A model generated the notes under the pieces. That model was not told the DNA's origin. It saw only the letters and a list, made by a program, of their open reading frames with translations, and did not search any database. Below, one piece after another: positions 48,721 to 58,764 of a DNA stretch of 64,000 nucleotides; positions within the stretch are counted from its first letter, which is position 1, and the number at the start of each line of letters is the position of its first letter. Position numbers and translations under genes: made by a program. The DNA comes from Medakamo hakoo (Eukaryota; Chlorophyta; Trebouxiophyceae; Coccomyxaceae): assembly GCA_026636295.1 (NCBI GenBank), contig CP089451.1:806001-870000 (forward strand). Reading direction: 5' to 3'.

Positions 48721-50656
48721 ATGCCCGCCCGCACACCCGGCTGCCTCCGCGGCGGGCGGACGCCGCTCTCCAGCAGTGGCGGCACCGCCCGCCACCGCCG
48801 GCGCACGGCCCGCGCCGCCGCGTCCGCCTCTTCTGATGGCCCGGCCTCACCGCTGCAGATGTGGCGCAAGGACATGCCCGTCCCGGCCCGGCTGCTGTCG
48901 ACCAATGGCAGCGAGGTGAGGCGGGCGTTGGATGGGCGCGGGGTGGGGGTGGTCGGAGGCGTCGACGCGGCGAAATGCGCTGCGCCTTCCAAGAACGCGC
49001 CGTGCGGGCTGCGGTGGCCTGTTGTGGCGTGCACGCCCACCACTTAGAAGAGCGGCGCCTTTGCGTCCGTTTGGTCGGCGCGCGCCGCACTCGGCGGCCG
49101 AAGCCACACCCTCTGCGACGGCCTTTTCGGCGACCCGCGCCACACGGGCGCGCGCCTCCTGCGCCCCCCTTCCCGCCCCGCATGCGTCTCCGCTCATCCA
49201 ACACACCCTCTCAACCCTCCAACAGCCGCGCGCCATCTACACCGTCCGCCTGACCACGGGCGACGAGCGCGGGGCCAGCCTGTCTGAGCCGGGGGCGGGC
49301 GTCCACATCCTGCTGGTGGACGAGGTGAGGCTTGGGAAGGCGCGCGAGAGGGGGGCACGCGGACACGGCGGGCGCTCTCTCTCAAAAAACCTTGCCCACC
49401 TCACGCCTGCCCTTACCTCATCAACACACACACAACACACACACACACACACACACACGGACACACAGTCCGGCACCGCCCTCCTCCACCGCATCGCCCC
49501 GCTCGTGGACGCGGCATCGGCGGCGGCCGACGCCGCAGCGCTGTGTGCGGCAGCTGGGCCGGCCGCGGGGTGCAACGCGCCGCCGGACAGCCAGGCGGCG
49601 CAGGCGTCGTCCGACGACGGCGGCGACGCGTCGGACGCGCAGCCCCTCCCTCCCCGCGAACGCTTCCAGCGCGGGGCCGTCGACGAAGTCGCGTTCGCGG
49701 GCCCCGCCCTCGGCAAGCTCGCCGCCATGGCGGCCTGTCCCGAGGTCGGGACCTGGCAGGTGGACGAAGCGACGGTGACGGCGATGGCGCTGGGGGGGAG
49801 CGGCGGGCAGGGCGCGCCGCCGGCCGCCGCGCGTTTCCTCCTCGGCGGCACGCGCGCGGGCGAGCGCGGGTCGGCCGCCCTGGCCCCGCCCGTCCCGCCT
49901 GGAGCTGTGGTCGTGGGCGCGGGCGACGCGGCCGCCGTCCTGACGCCGGCCCAGGCCGCGGCGTTGCGTGCCGCCGGCCTGGAGGGGTATGCCTGCCTGA
50001 AAGACCGCGCGCTCGCGTCGGGCGGCGCGCTCGTCGCGGCGGGCGCCCTGGCCTCCGGCCTGGCCGGCGGCCTCTCCACGCTCGTCTCCTGGTTGGTGGG
50101 CGGCGCTGCCGGCCTGGCGTACGGGTGGGCCCTGCACGCGGGCGTGGACTCCATCGGCGGTGGCGGCGGGGGTGAGGGCGGCGACGTCCCGCCAGCGGGC
50201 GCCCGCCCGCTCCCCGCGCGCCTGTTTGGCTCGCCGCCCGCCCGCCTGGCCCTGGTCGCGGCGATTGGGTTGGGCGCGCTGGCGGTCGCGACCAAGCACC
50301 CGGCTGCCGACGGCGTGTCCACCTCCGCGAGCGCCGACGCGCTCGTCGCAACCACGACGACCGCGGCCGCCGCCGCAGCCGCCGCCGCGCGCGGCCCCGC
50401 CCGCCTGGACCTCCTGCGACAGCTCATCACCGCCGCCCTCGGCTTTTCGATGTACAAAGTGGGTCTGGTTGCCACGGTCGCGGCGGCGGATGCGGGCGTC
50501 GCGGGTCCGCGCCGCATGCTGGACCGGGCGCGCCGGGCGGCGGGGCTGGTGACGTCGGACGAAGAGGGAGAGAGCGACGACGACGACCGTGGCGGGTCGG
50601 CGCGCGCGGGCGCGGCCGCGGGAGGCGGCGGTCGCGACTCGTCCGGCGGCGTTTGA
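48721..50656 (+). CDS. DUF7755-like plastid-type membrane protein
   Basis: Exons 48721-48915, 49226-49324 and 49469-50656 give 493 aa. The first exon is rich in Arg, Ser and Ala without acids, like a chloroplast transit peptide. Exons 2 and 3 encode AIYTVRLTTGDERGASLSEP, GVHILLVDE and SGTALLHRI. They continue to FQRGAVDEVAFAGPALGKLA and EVGTWQVDEATV, a PLAT/C2-like beta pattern seen in plant DUF7755 plastid proteins. The C-terminal half has two or three membrane helices (ALVAAGALASGLAGGLSTLVSWLVG, LALVAAIGLGALAVAT, and a third at FSMYKVGLVATVAAA) and an acidic tail (DEEGESDDDD). A role in thylakoid or envelope membranes is suggested; biochemistry is unknown. The first exon start is the least certain part. 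Confidence 0.6.
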
Positions 50657-50903
50657 GATGAATTCTTTTTTTGTGTGTGTGTGTGTCCTCCTGTGTTTGG
50701 TGTGCTTGTTGTTGGGCCATTGTGTTGTAGGGCCGGGCGTTGCGCCGCCGCGGTCGGGAGCTAGAGAGAAAAAAAATGGATGGGAGGATTTTTAGCGGGG
50801 CGGAAAAAGCATAAAAAATTTGAGCCGTCGTTGTCATTGTATTGCGGAAACAAAAAAAAACACAAGTCACACGCGACTCTCTCTCTCCACTCTCCTACTC
50901 TCG
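50657..50903. other. Convergent, AT-richer spacer
   Basis: 247 bp between facing genes with clearly lower GC than its flanks, a GT repeat near 50673-50690 and several A runs. Consistent with two 3' UTRs. No terminator structure seen. Confidence 0.4.
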
Positions 50904-52817
50904 TCAAGGCAGCACGACAAACATGGCGTGCCGGGGGATGGCGCCCGCCGCGGCGTCCAGGACGGCCGCGGCCGCGCGGCGGCGGGTGCCCGCCGCGGCC
51001 AAGCCCGCGTTGAGGCCGAGCGCCCAGGCGGAGTGTGTGGCGGCGTCGGGGGCTTCCAGGGCTAGCACGCCGCGGGGCGTGTGCAGGCGCAGCGCTGTGC
51101 CGGGCGTCCAGGGCCCGCCGGGCGCTTCCACGCGCTGAATCGTCGTCGCGACCTCGGTGCGGGAGGTGGTGCGCGGCGCGGCGGCCGCGGTCGCGGCCGC
51201 GCCACGGCGCTGGCCGCCGCTCAACAAGGCCGCCGCGCCCGCCGCGCCCGCGTGGTGGTAGCGCAGGACCAGGGCACAGGCCGCGCTGCCGCCGGCGCCG
51301 CCGTCCGCGCCGCCGTCTTCCAGCACGATGCGGACCGTGCGGATGGGGCGGCGGGCGCTCGCGGCCGCGCCGGGCGACAGGTGCGTCACCCACTTCTTGC
51401 GGACGGCCGCGCCGACCGCCAAGGCGGCGAGGAGGTCGCGGCCCGTGACGCCACCCGGTGCACCGGCCGGCGACCGCAGCCGGTCCAGGTCCGCCCGGAT
51501 GACGGACGGCGGGCGGGGCCGGGCGAACAGGGCCGCCGCGCCCTTGCCACCCAGCAGGCCGGCCGGGTCGGCCGCCGCCGCCGCCGTGGTCCTCAGCCCG
51601 CCGGGCGAGGCCGGCGCGCCACCGCGGGCGGCGGGCGAAGCGCCGCCGCTGGGGCCTGCACTGGCCGTCGGACTGACGGGCGCGCGCGGCTCGAAGATGT
51701 CGTAGGCTTCGGGCGGCGGCGGGGGTGGTGGTGGGGGTGGCGGGGCGGGCGCGGGCGCAGCGGCCGCGTCCGCCACCCCACCGCCGTCCTCGCCCGCACT
51801 GCCCGGCCGGGGCGGTGGCGGCCGGCGCGGCAGGCTGGGCGCCCGACTCGTCCCGCCAGCGGACCCGGTCGACCCAGCTAAAGAAGCCAGGGACGCGGCG
51901 GACGCGGCGGACGGCGCAGCAGGCGCCGGCGCCGGCAGTGCGGCCGCGGCCGGCGGCCGGGGCGACACCCGGCGCGCGGACGCGAACGGGTTGCTGTCGT
52001 CTTCTGACGCGGCAGCGTCAGCGGCGTCCGGGCGTGGCGCGTCAGGTTGGGGTGCGCGAGCGGCCGGCGGCGGCGGCGTGGGCGGCGCGTCCAGCGGGCC
52101 CCGCGCGGCTGGCGGCGGCGGCGGCGGCGGCGGGCCGCCAGCGGCAGCGCTGGTTGTGGTCGCCGACACCGCGACGCGCGACCGGGGCGGGGGCGTCCGC
52201 GCGCCGGCCGCGGAGCCTTCCACGACTTCGCGCGCCGCCCGGGCAGCCGCCAGCGGGCCCGGGCGCAGGGCGGCGTCGCGCGGCGACGGGCCCGCGCTGC
52301 CCGGCCGAGCAGCGCTGCTGCCCGCGGACCCAGGCCGGCTGGGCGAGGCCGGCGCGGCTGCTGGGGGGGGCGCCGGCCCGGCCGCCGCACGCTGCCGGCC
52401 GGCGTCGGTGTCCGGGCTCTCGCCGGCCTGCCCGCCGCCGCCCAGCAGCGACCGCGCGTCCTCCTCGGCCAGTTCTCCGTAGCCTCCGCCGCCGGGCCCG
52501 CCCAGCCCGGCCGCGCCGCTGACCAAGCGGGCGGCCGTGCGGGCGGCCAGCGCGGGGACGGTGGCGGCCGCGTCGACGGCCGCGCCAACGACGACTTTCA
52601 GCCTGGTTTGTTGACGGGGTGGAGTGAGGCAGGGGCGGGCGGCGTGTGAGAGAAGGCGGCGAGAGAAGGTGGAGCGAAGGGGGGGGGGGGGGTGCGTCGG
52701 TTTTTGTGCGGCGACGGTGGCGCGCTCGCCCTCTCCGCCCGCCCCGCACGAGATCCTGCGCCCGCACACGCACTTTGCCGCCTCGATGCTGCTGCGCCCT
52801 GATCGGCCGGGGCGCAT
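50904..52817 (-). CDS. Proline-rich scaffold with C-terminal PH-like domain
   Basis: Exons 52817-52774 and 52602-50904 give 580 aa. The 171-nt intron (donor GTGCGT) is stop-free in frame; splicing joins SSIEAAK to LKVVVGAAVDAAA. The N-terminus is Ala-rich. Residues 50-330 are disordered, with poly-Pro runs, SerPro sites and an SNPF motif (EDDSNPFASA), a typical EH-domain ligand in endocytic proteins. The last 220 residues are ordered: VIRADLDRLRSP, TGRDLLAALAVGAAVRKKW, RPIRTVRIVLEDGG, CALVLRYHH, TTIQRVEAPGGPWTPGTAL and GVLALEAPDAATHSAWALGL. The last is the C-terminal Trp helix of a PH domain. Membrane-trafficking scaffold is a reasonable guess. Family not identified. Confidence 0.6.
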   Translation of the reverse strand: MRPGRSGRSSIEAAKCVCGRRISCGAGGEGERATVAAQKPTHPPPPLRSTFSRRLLSHAARPCLTPPRQQTRLKVVVGAAVDAAATVPALAARTAARLVSGAAGLGGPGGGGYGELAEEDARSLLGGGGQAGESPDTDAGRQRAAAGPAPPPAAAPASPSRPGSAGSSAARPGSAGPSPRDAALRPGPLAAARAAREVVEGSAAGARTPPPRSRVAVSATTTSAAAGGPPPPPPPPAARGPLDAPPTPPPPAARAPQPDAPRPDAADAAASEDDSNPFASARRVSPRPPAAAALPAPAPAAPSAASAASLASLAGSTGSAGGTSRAPSLPRRPPPPRPGSAGEDGGGVADAAAAPAPAPPPPPPPPPPPEAYDIFEPRAPVSPTASAGPSGGASPAARGGAPASPGGLRTTAAAAADPAGLLGGKGAAALFARPRPPSVIRADLDRLRSPAGAPGGVTGRDLLAALAVGAAVRKKWVTHLSPGAAASARRPIRTVRIVLEDGGADGGAGGSAACALVLRYHHAGAAGAAALLSGGQRRGAAATAAAAPRTTSRTEVATTIQRVEAPGGPWTPGTALRLHTPRGVLALEAPDAATHSAWALGLNAGLAAAGTRRRAAAAVLDAAAGAIPRHAMFVVLP

Positions 52818-52998
52818 GGCTGCAGCAAAGCCGCGGCGCTGTGTGTGTGTGTGTGTGTGGCCGCGACAGAGAGAGTGCGGCGCACTGAATGCGGCAGTGG
52901 CGACGACGCCCTGGCCCTGGGCCCCCGGAAACGATTCTCTGCCGTCCAACCCGCCTGCGCTTTTTTTTAGTTGGGTCTTGCACACCGCCTCCCCCTCA
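52818..52998. other. Tandem spacer with GT microsatellite
   Basis: 181 bp between two leftward genes. A (GT)n tract of about nine units lies near 52840-52858 and a T8 run at about 52961-52968. It should contain the promoter of the PH-like gene. Confidence 0.4.
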
Positions 52999-54374
52999 TC
53001 ATGACGCCGGCACGATCAGCGCCCCGCTCCCTCCCCGACCAGCAGGCACTGCACCCGCCCTTTCCAGCGCCGCCAACGCCTCCTTCGCCTCGCCCGCCGC
53101 GTCCGCCGCGTCTTCATCCCCGCCGCCGCCGCCGCCGCCGCCGCCGGCGACGGCCTGGAGTGCCGCCACCAACGCGCCATCCCGCGCCAGCTCCGCCGCG
53201 CCGGCTTCGCCCAGAGCGCGCGCTGCGCGAATGGCCGCTCCACGGACGTGCGGGTCGCCGCCCGGCAGGGCGATGGCCGTGGCGAGCGCGGGGCCCGCGC
53301 CCGCGCCGTGCGCGCCCGCGCCGACGGCCGACGGCCGTTCGGCCGCCAAGTACGCCAGCAGCTGCCACGCCTTGCGCGCGACGCCGGGCCGGCCCGCGGC
53401 CGCTTCACCCGCCGCTTCACCGACCAGGAGGCCCACGCCGCCGCCCGCCACCAAGGCGTCCACCGCGGCGTCGCAGTGCCGCGTCAGGCACGACAGGGCA
53501 AAGAGCGCTTTCTGGCGGGCGAGCGGGCAGGCGTCCCCCGGGCTGCCCAGCATGCCCAGCACCGCCGGCAGCGCCCCGCCCTGCAAGAACCAGTCCTGGA
53601 CGGGCGGGTTGGCCTGGGAGGCCGTGCCCAGGACTTCCGCCGCCCGGGCGCGCAGGGACGCGTGCGGCGAGGCCAGCAGGGCGAGCAGCGTGGGCAGGCC
53701 GCCGATCAGGGCGAGGTCGCGCGCGTGGTCGATGGATTCCACGATTTCGACGAGCTCGTCCAGCAGGGCGACTTGGGCGGGCACGGTGGCGGGCACGGCG
53801 TGCGGGTCGTCGGCGGACGGGGCGGGCGCGTCGGCCGGGTGCGCGTCGCCCGCGGGCGGCCGCGGCGGGTGGTGGTGCGGCTCCACGGTCGTGGCGTCGC
53901 CGCCGCCGCCGCTCCCGCCAGCCGTCGACGCGATGGGCCCGCCGTCCAAGACGCGCTTGATCTCCTGCATGCGCTTGACGACGTCCTGGGAAAAGTGTTC
54001 CATGGCTTCCTGGAACCTGGGCGTGGTGTGTGGGGTGGATGGGATGGTGGTGAGGTGTTTGCGGAAGGTTTGTCGGTTTTTTTGTGACGCGCCGGCCAGG
54101 GCCCAACGCGCCCGCCCACGCCGGTTGTGTGCTTGAGTAGCCCTCGCTCGCGTCTCATCGCGGGCTGCATGGCGGCGTGTCGAACTGTCGCCTTCCGCCC
54201 ACACTCGACTCCTTGTCCGCCGCGCCTTCCATGCCGCCGCGCCCTCCATCCACCGCACCATTTCCGGTCGGCCTCGCTCATGGGTTTGGCATCCGCTGAT
54301 GGTTGGGTGCCGTCATGATGCTTCATCGACCACTCGAAGAGCCCTTTCCAGTCGACGGGCGGGAGGGAAGCCAT
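52999..54374 (-). CDS. FES1: Fes1/HSPBP1 Hsp70 nucleotide exchange factor
   Basis: Exons 54374-54259 and 54016-52999 give 377 aa. Fes1/HspBP1 is an armadillo-repeat factor that releases ADP from cytosolic Hsp70. The N-terminus LPPVDWKGLFEWSMKHHDGT is the Fes1 start (LLKWSI..Q). Splicing restores SEADRKWFQEAMEHFSQDVVKRM, matching LSEEDRKWFMEAMQ. The repeats follow: LLDELVEIVESIDHARDLAL, GGLPTLLALLASPHASLRAR, AAEVLGTASQANPPVQDWFL, LARQKALFALSCLTRH, ARKAWQLLAYLAAE and GAAIRAARALGEAGAAEL. A His/Pro-rich loop with HHHPPRPP separates the cap and repeat domains. The 242-nt intron has donor GTGCGG. The start codon follows two A runs in the leader. Divergent from the DUF506 gene. Confidence 0.9.
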
Positions 54375-54521
54375 GTTTTTGTTGTGGCTTGTTTTTTTTT
54401 CCTTGCTTCTTCGTCGCGACGAAAAGGAAGGAGTGCGCGGGGAGTCCGCCGGCGCCTTCGTCTCCGCTGGCCTCACACTTTTGTTCCTTATTCTTCTTTG
54501 CGTCCGCCGGCGGGCGACACC
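54375..54521. promoter_or_regulatory. Divergent promoter Fes1/DUF506
   Basis: 147 bp, lower in GC than the genes, with T-rich stretches on the + strand (A-rich in the Fes1 leader). No defined element. Confidence 0.4.
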
Positions 54522-57158
54522 ATGCACGACCGGCGCCGCCCGCCCGCGGCCGGGTCGCCGAGCCCGGGCTTGGAGCCGTTTGCCATGGACGGCGACGAGC
54601 CGCTGGTGCGTGGCGTTTCTTTTTTGGGGGGGACGGACAGCCCACGCGTACACCAAGCACGGCACATTTGCGTGGGCGGGTGGACGGCGTGTGTGGGTGC
54701 GGGCCCGCGTCGAGGTGGTGCGGCACACCGACCAGGGCGTAGCCAGGGTCCGTGCCCACCCGCATGGGAACGCAAAAGACTGGGCAAGCGTGCGCGTGCC
54801 TCGCTGCGCGCCCCCCCAATCCGACGCCTGTCTCGCGCACGCAAGCACGCGCAAGCAACGCCCCCCTCTCCCCTGCCTCATTCGCTCTCCCCACCACACC
54901 CACCCCGCCAGCTCTCCGCGTCTGCCACCCCACCCCTGTTTGCGCTGGACCTGAGCGCCGATCCGAGAGGGCCACTGAAGGGCCGCGGGTCCACCTGGTC
55001 CGCGTCGGGCGACAACCTGCTCCACGCCGGCGGGGCGGCGTCGGCGTCTGGCCGGCCGCCAGCGCCCGGCGGGGAAGCGGCTGCCCTGGCCGCCCTGTGC
55101 GCGCCCACCACGGACTTCGAGGCACAGGTGAGAGTGCGGCCGAGGGGTGCGGGAGCGCAATGTGTGGGCGGCCGCGCGGGCGGCGGGCCCAGATATGCCG
55201 GCGCGTGCCCCGCTGGGTGTGCCAGCAGCGCGGAGCGACGAGGCACGGGGTGTGGTGGCTCGCCTTTTTTGGCGGGCGGGCGGCGGCCGCACGCCTGCCC
55301 TGTCGCCCTCGTCGGGTGCCTGCCTTCCCTGCCGTGGCGTTGGCGGGCGGAGGAGGAGGAGGACGGCACCTGGCCGGGCCCTGGCGGCTCAGCACACAGG
55401 CAGCGCACGCACAGCCGCCATTGGCCCACCGCCCGACCGGGGAGAGGCGCACAAAGTATCTCACGCGCCCATCCCACCCCCCTCCCACCACCACAACAGC
55501 TCCTGGACGCCGTCCGCGCCGCCAAGCCGGCCGCCCTGGCAGCAGCAGGCGACCCGTCCGCCTCGGCCCTGGCCGCCTCCCTGGCGGAGGCGCTGGCCCG
55601 GCGCGGGTATGTGTGCTCGCTCCGCGTCGGCGCGCGCGAGGACGGGCCCGCCCCGCCGCCGCCGCCGCCGCCCCCCGCCGCGGGCGGCCGTGGCGCCGGC
55701 GCCGCCGCCGGCTCCGGCCGCCGCTGCCTGGAATCCCTGCGCCACACGTACATCCTGGTGACGGGGTCGCTCGACTCCGCGGTCGTCGCGCGGGTCATCG
55801 TCGAGCCCGCGCTGCGCGAGCACTTTGCCATCGCCCAGCCGACGCCCGGCTACGCGGCCCTGCTGGCGGGCGGCCTGCCGCCCGAGTTCGTGGGCCCGCC
55901 CCGCCGCCTGGCCGCGGTGGTGGAAGCCGTGGCGGGCGCGGCCGCCCGCGCGTTCGCGGAGCAGGGGCTGCCCCTGCCGCCCTGGCGCCGGGCCAAGAGC
56001 CTGCTGTCCAAGTGGGGCCTCGGCGCGCCCGGGAGCGGCGGCGGCGGCGGCGGTGGGGCTGCCGCCGACGTCGGCGGTGCGGGCGAGCGGTTGGGCGATG
56101 AAGCCGTGGCCGCGGCGGCGGCGGCGGCGGCCGTCGCGGCGGCCGAGCACGCTGCAGCCGCGGCCGCGGCTGCTCCGCCCGCCTCCCTCCCGCCGCCCCG
56201 CCCGGCGTCCGGCCGCCCCGCCCGCCCGCCCTCGGCCGCCCGCTCCTACGGCGCGTCCTTCAAACGCGGCGAGCCGGACGAGGACGACGGCTGGGGCGCG
56301 GCGGCGGGCGTGGGGTCGGGCAAGCGCGTCGCGCTCGGCGGCGGGCTGTCGGCCGCGTCGCCGCCGCCCCCGGCCGCCGAGCCTCGGCGCGCACCCCCGT
56401 CCTCGACCGCCGCCGCGCCGAGCCTCTTGCCCGACAATGGCACCTACCCGACCATGGCCGGCATGTGGGCGGGCGGCGTGTCCGGCGTGGATGGCGGGCC
56501 GGGCGGCGAGGGCGGCACGGCGCCGCCCTCGCCGCCGCCGCCCGGCGCAGGGACGCCGTCGCCCACGCCCACGGGCTCCGTGTGCACCTGCCCGCCGCTG
56601 ACAGGTGGGCGCGGATCGTCCGACAATGCCGCGCCCGCCAACTCCGACGGCCCGGCGCCGCTAGAAGCCCGGCGGGTGTCGCTGCTCGCGCGCGGCCTGT
56701 CGCGCGGCGGCGGCGGCGCGCCCGCTCCCGGCGCTTCGTCCGGCGACGACGGCGCGACGAGCGGCGGGAGCACGGACCTGAACGCCGCCACCAACGCGCC
56801 TGCGTTCACGCGCCGGTCGCCGTCTCCCGCGCCCGCGGCCGGGTCGCCGCCCGCGGCCCGCCACCAGTCTGCGGCCGCAATTATGGGCGCCGCGGCCGCG
56901 GCCGCTGCTAGAAAGGGCGGGCGGTCGTCGCCGTCGTCGTCGTCGCCGCGCGGCACCTCCCCGCCCATCGCCATTGCGGGGGCGGCGGTGGAGCAGCAGC
57001 AGCCGCAGCCGAGCACGGCGGCCGACGCGGCGGTGGCGGCGGCGCTGACCGCCGCGCTGGGGCCGGGCGGCGCGCCTCGCATTACGACCGTGCGGCCGCG
57101 CGGCGTGCGCGCCGCGCCGGTGGTGGCGCACCACCCGCCACCGCCGCGGCCGGAGTGA
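54522..57158 (+). CDS. DUF506 (PDDEXK-like) protein with long disordered tail
   Basis: Exons 54522-54605, 54912-55127 and 55500-57158 give 652 aa. DUF506 is a green-plant family with a predicted PDDEXK nuclease-like fold; some members respond to phosphate or root-hair signals. The domain lies at about 100-275: LAEALARRGYVCSLRVGARE, RHTYILVTGSLDSAVVARVI, VEPALREHFAIAQPTPGYAA, LLAGGLPPEFVGPPRRLAAV and LPLPPWRRAKSLLSKW. Plant homologues show the same series: YEYIDV, RLIVDIDFRSEFEIARPT, LPxxFVG and PPWR...KW. The acidic nuclease residues are partly replaced (TGS where plants have an acid), so activity is doubtful. After the domain comes a 380-residue Ala/Pro/Ser/Gly tail. Both introns (306 and 372 nt) are multiples of three and stop-free, so the splicing is inferred from donors GTGCGT and GTGAGA and from domain continuity. 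Confidence 0.75.
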   Translation: MHDRRRPPAAGSPSPGLEPFAMDGDEPLVRGVSFLGGTDSPRVHQARHICVGGWTACVGAGPRRGGAAHRPGRSQGPCPPAWERKRLGKRARASLRAPPIRRLSRARKHAQATPPSPLPHSLSPPHPPRQLSASATPPLFALDLSADPRGPLKGRGSTWSASGDNLLHAGGAASASGRPPAPGGEAAALAALCAPTTDFEAQVRVRPRGAGAQCVGGRAGGGPRYAGACPAGCASSAERRGTGCGGSPFLAGGRRPHACPVALVGCLPSLPWRWRAEEEEDGTWPGPGGSAHRQRTHSRHWPTARPGRGAQSISRAHPTPLPPPQQLLDAVRAAKPAALAAAGDPSASALAASLAEALARRGYVCSLRVGAREDGPAPPPPPPPPAAGGRGAGAAAGSGRRCLESLRHTYILVTGSLDSAVVARVIVEPALREHFAIAQPTPGYAALLAGGLPPEFVGPPRRLAAVVEAVAGAAARAFAEQGLPLPPWRRAKSLLSKWGLGAPGSGGGGGGGAAADVGGAGERLGDEAVAAAAAAAAVAAAEHAAAAAAAAPPASLPPPRPASGRPARPPSAARSYGASFKRGEPDEDDGWGAAAGVGSGKRVALGGGLSAASPPPPAAEPRRAPPSSTAAAPSLLPDNGTYPTMAGMWAGGVSGVDGGPGGEGGTAPPSPPPPGAGTPSPTPTGSVCTCPPLTGGRGSSDNAAPANSDGPAPLEARRVSLLARGLSRGGGGAPAPGASSGDDGATSGGSTDLNAATNAPAFTRRSPSPAPAAGSPPAARHQSAAAIMGAAAAAAARKGGRSSPSSSSPRGTSPPIAIAGAAVEQQQPQPSTAADAAVAAALTAALGPGGAPRITTVRPRGVRAAPVVAHHPPPPRPE

Positions 57159-57843
57159 GGGGGCGCCGCCCGCACCTGTTTTGCGTTTTTGCGCTTTGAT
57201 TTAGACTTACGTTTGCTATGGTTTCCCTGCGTCCGCTCGGCGCTTTCTAGGGCGTGCCGGGAGAGGGGCGGGACGGGGTGGGTGGCTGGGTGTTGGCGCG
57301 CTGAGCCCGACCCCTCCTCCCCCCCATCCACGCCTGTCCCGGCGTCGCTTTCTTTACAGTTGCCTGTGTGCATGCACTCCCCCCTTTAGACTCTTTTTGC
57401 GAGGCCCGTGTGCGGGCGTGCTGTGCGCTCGCGCGCGCCCCCACCCCTCGTTCTTTTCCCCCTATTCGCCCCTGCTTTCATTTTCGCCAGCCGCCAGCCG
57501 AGAGCGCTTTTGTTTGCTCGACAGTTTTGCGCCCGTCCCGCCCTCCCTGCCCTCTCCGATTCGAGAGGGAAGGGAGCCCTGTGGATGCGTGTTTGGGTGT
57601 TTTGGGATGGCCTGGCCCCGGACGGGAGGAGGAGAGGCGTGTAATCAGACACGCGGGAAAAAAAGGAAAGAGCGGAAAACATGAAGAGGTCGGGAGCGAC
57701 CCGCGCCCCGCCTTACTCTCTCACCTCCCCATTGTTCGGTGAGCATGAGTGTCCGTCGAATGAGAAGAACCCTAAGTGCAGAGCTGCTGTCCGTTTCGTG
57801 TTTGCAGAGGTCCTAAAACAAAAGCCCACCCACCCTCCCCTCC
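57159..57843. other. Longest gene-free stretch: convergent spacer with hairpin
   Basis: 685 bp between facing 3' ends, of lower GC than the rest. It holds the inverted repeat at 57543-57576 and no gene I can support. Small open frames here lack any recognisable feature. Confidence 0.45.
57543..57576. repeat. Long hairpin, 14-bp stem with one mismatch
   Basis: Left arm CTCCCTGCCCTCTC (57543-57556), loop CGATTC, right arm GAGAGGGAAGGGAG (57563-57576). A single G-A mismatch interrupts the stem. It lies in the convergent spacer and could form in either transcript's 3' region. Confidence 0.75.
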
Positions 57844-58528
57844 CTAAACCATCCGCCCGACTTTCGTAGGCGAGCCCTGTGGGCCCGCCACCACCGTCGC
57901 CGCCGCGTCCACGTCCGCACGTCCACTCCCTGCGTGGCCCAGGTACGCCAGCGCCCGTTTCAGCGGAGGCAAGAAACCGGCCCTGTGGTGGGTGAGGGAG
58001 AGAGAGGGGATGCGGGTTGGGGGTGGATGGTGGGAGGGTGGGTGGGCGCACTGGAAACCGCGGCCAGGCCGGAGCACCACCCCCTCCCACGACTCACCGC
58101 CGCTGCAGCCTCGTAATGCTCGGCGCATTCACGGGGCCCAGTTCCGCGGCCAGCAGCCGCAAGTGCGCGGGCGTCAGGGGTTCCTGGGCGTGCTCGGCGT
58201 TTTGCTCCCACCACGGCCCCCGCGCGAGGGCGCGCGCGCCGCGCGGCGGGCCTCCCTTGGGCCGGGCTTCCGTGGGCGGAGGGTGGCCGTCGTCCGTCGT
58301 GGCCAGCGGACCGGGCGCGAAGCGGACGGACCGGGCGGAGGACGCGGTCCGGGCGAGGGGCGGGCGCGGGCGAGGTGGCGGCCGCGTCGTGGGCGGCGCG
58401 GGCGCCGCGCTCGCCGCCTCGCCGGACCGGGCCTGCGACAGGAGCATGGGGTCGTCACCCTCGCCGCCGCCGCCCTCGTCACAATGTGACGTGGACAGGC
58501 TGCCGCTACGCGAGCGCGTGGCGGGCAT
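57844..58528 (-). CDS. Unrecognised 189-aa protein
   Basis: Exons 58528-58098 and 57982-57844 give 189 aa; donor GTGAGT and acceptor CCACAG keep the frame. No family recognised. The N-terminal part is Ser/Arg-rich with RSRSGSLSTSH and a Gly/Glu run. A middle basic stretch reads TASSARSVRFAPGPLA, where SVRFAP looks like a PP1-docking type or phosphorylation motif. A probably structured region follows: GPWWEQNAEHAQEPLTPAHL, RLLAAELGPVNAPSITRLQR and, across the splice, RAGFLPPLKRALAYLGHAG. The continuous helical pattern over the splice junction supports the gene model. The promoter region toward 58765 carries an A14 run near 58621. Confidence 0.5.
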
Positions 58529-58764
58529 GGGAATTGCGGGCGCGCCGGGCGCGCGCGCACGAAAAAGAGCGCGCGCGCGCGCGGCCGAATGGCAGAGTGT
58601 GGGAGCCCCGCACGCCTGGAGAAAAAAAAAAAAACCTCGGCCATGGACTGGATGGACACAGGTGGGAGCCCGCGACCGTCCGCGCCTTTCATCTACACAC
58701 ACACCAACGCCCGCCCGCCCCTCAACACATAAACACATGCGCTGCGAGCAAAACCGCCGCGCCC
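58529..58764. other. Tandem spacer upstream of the 189-aa protein gene
   Basis: 236 bp between two leftward genes. It includes a (GC)n-like CGCGCGCG stretch near 58570-58580 and an A14 run at about 58621-58634. No gene seen. Confidence 0.4.

Noticed and set aside
57397-57684. Small open frames in the 685-bp convergent spacer
   Set aside because: No motif, no codon bias like the neighbours, and they overlap each other in different frames.
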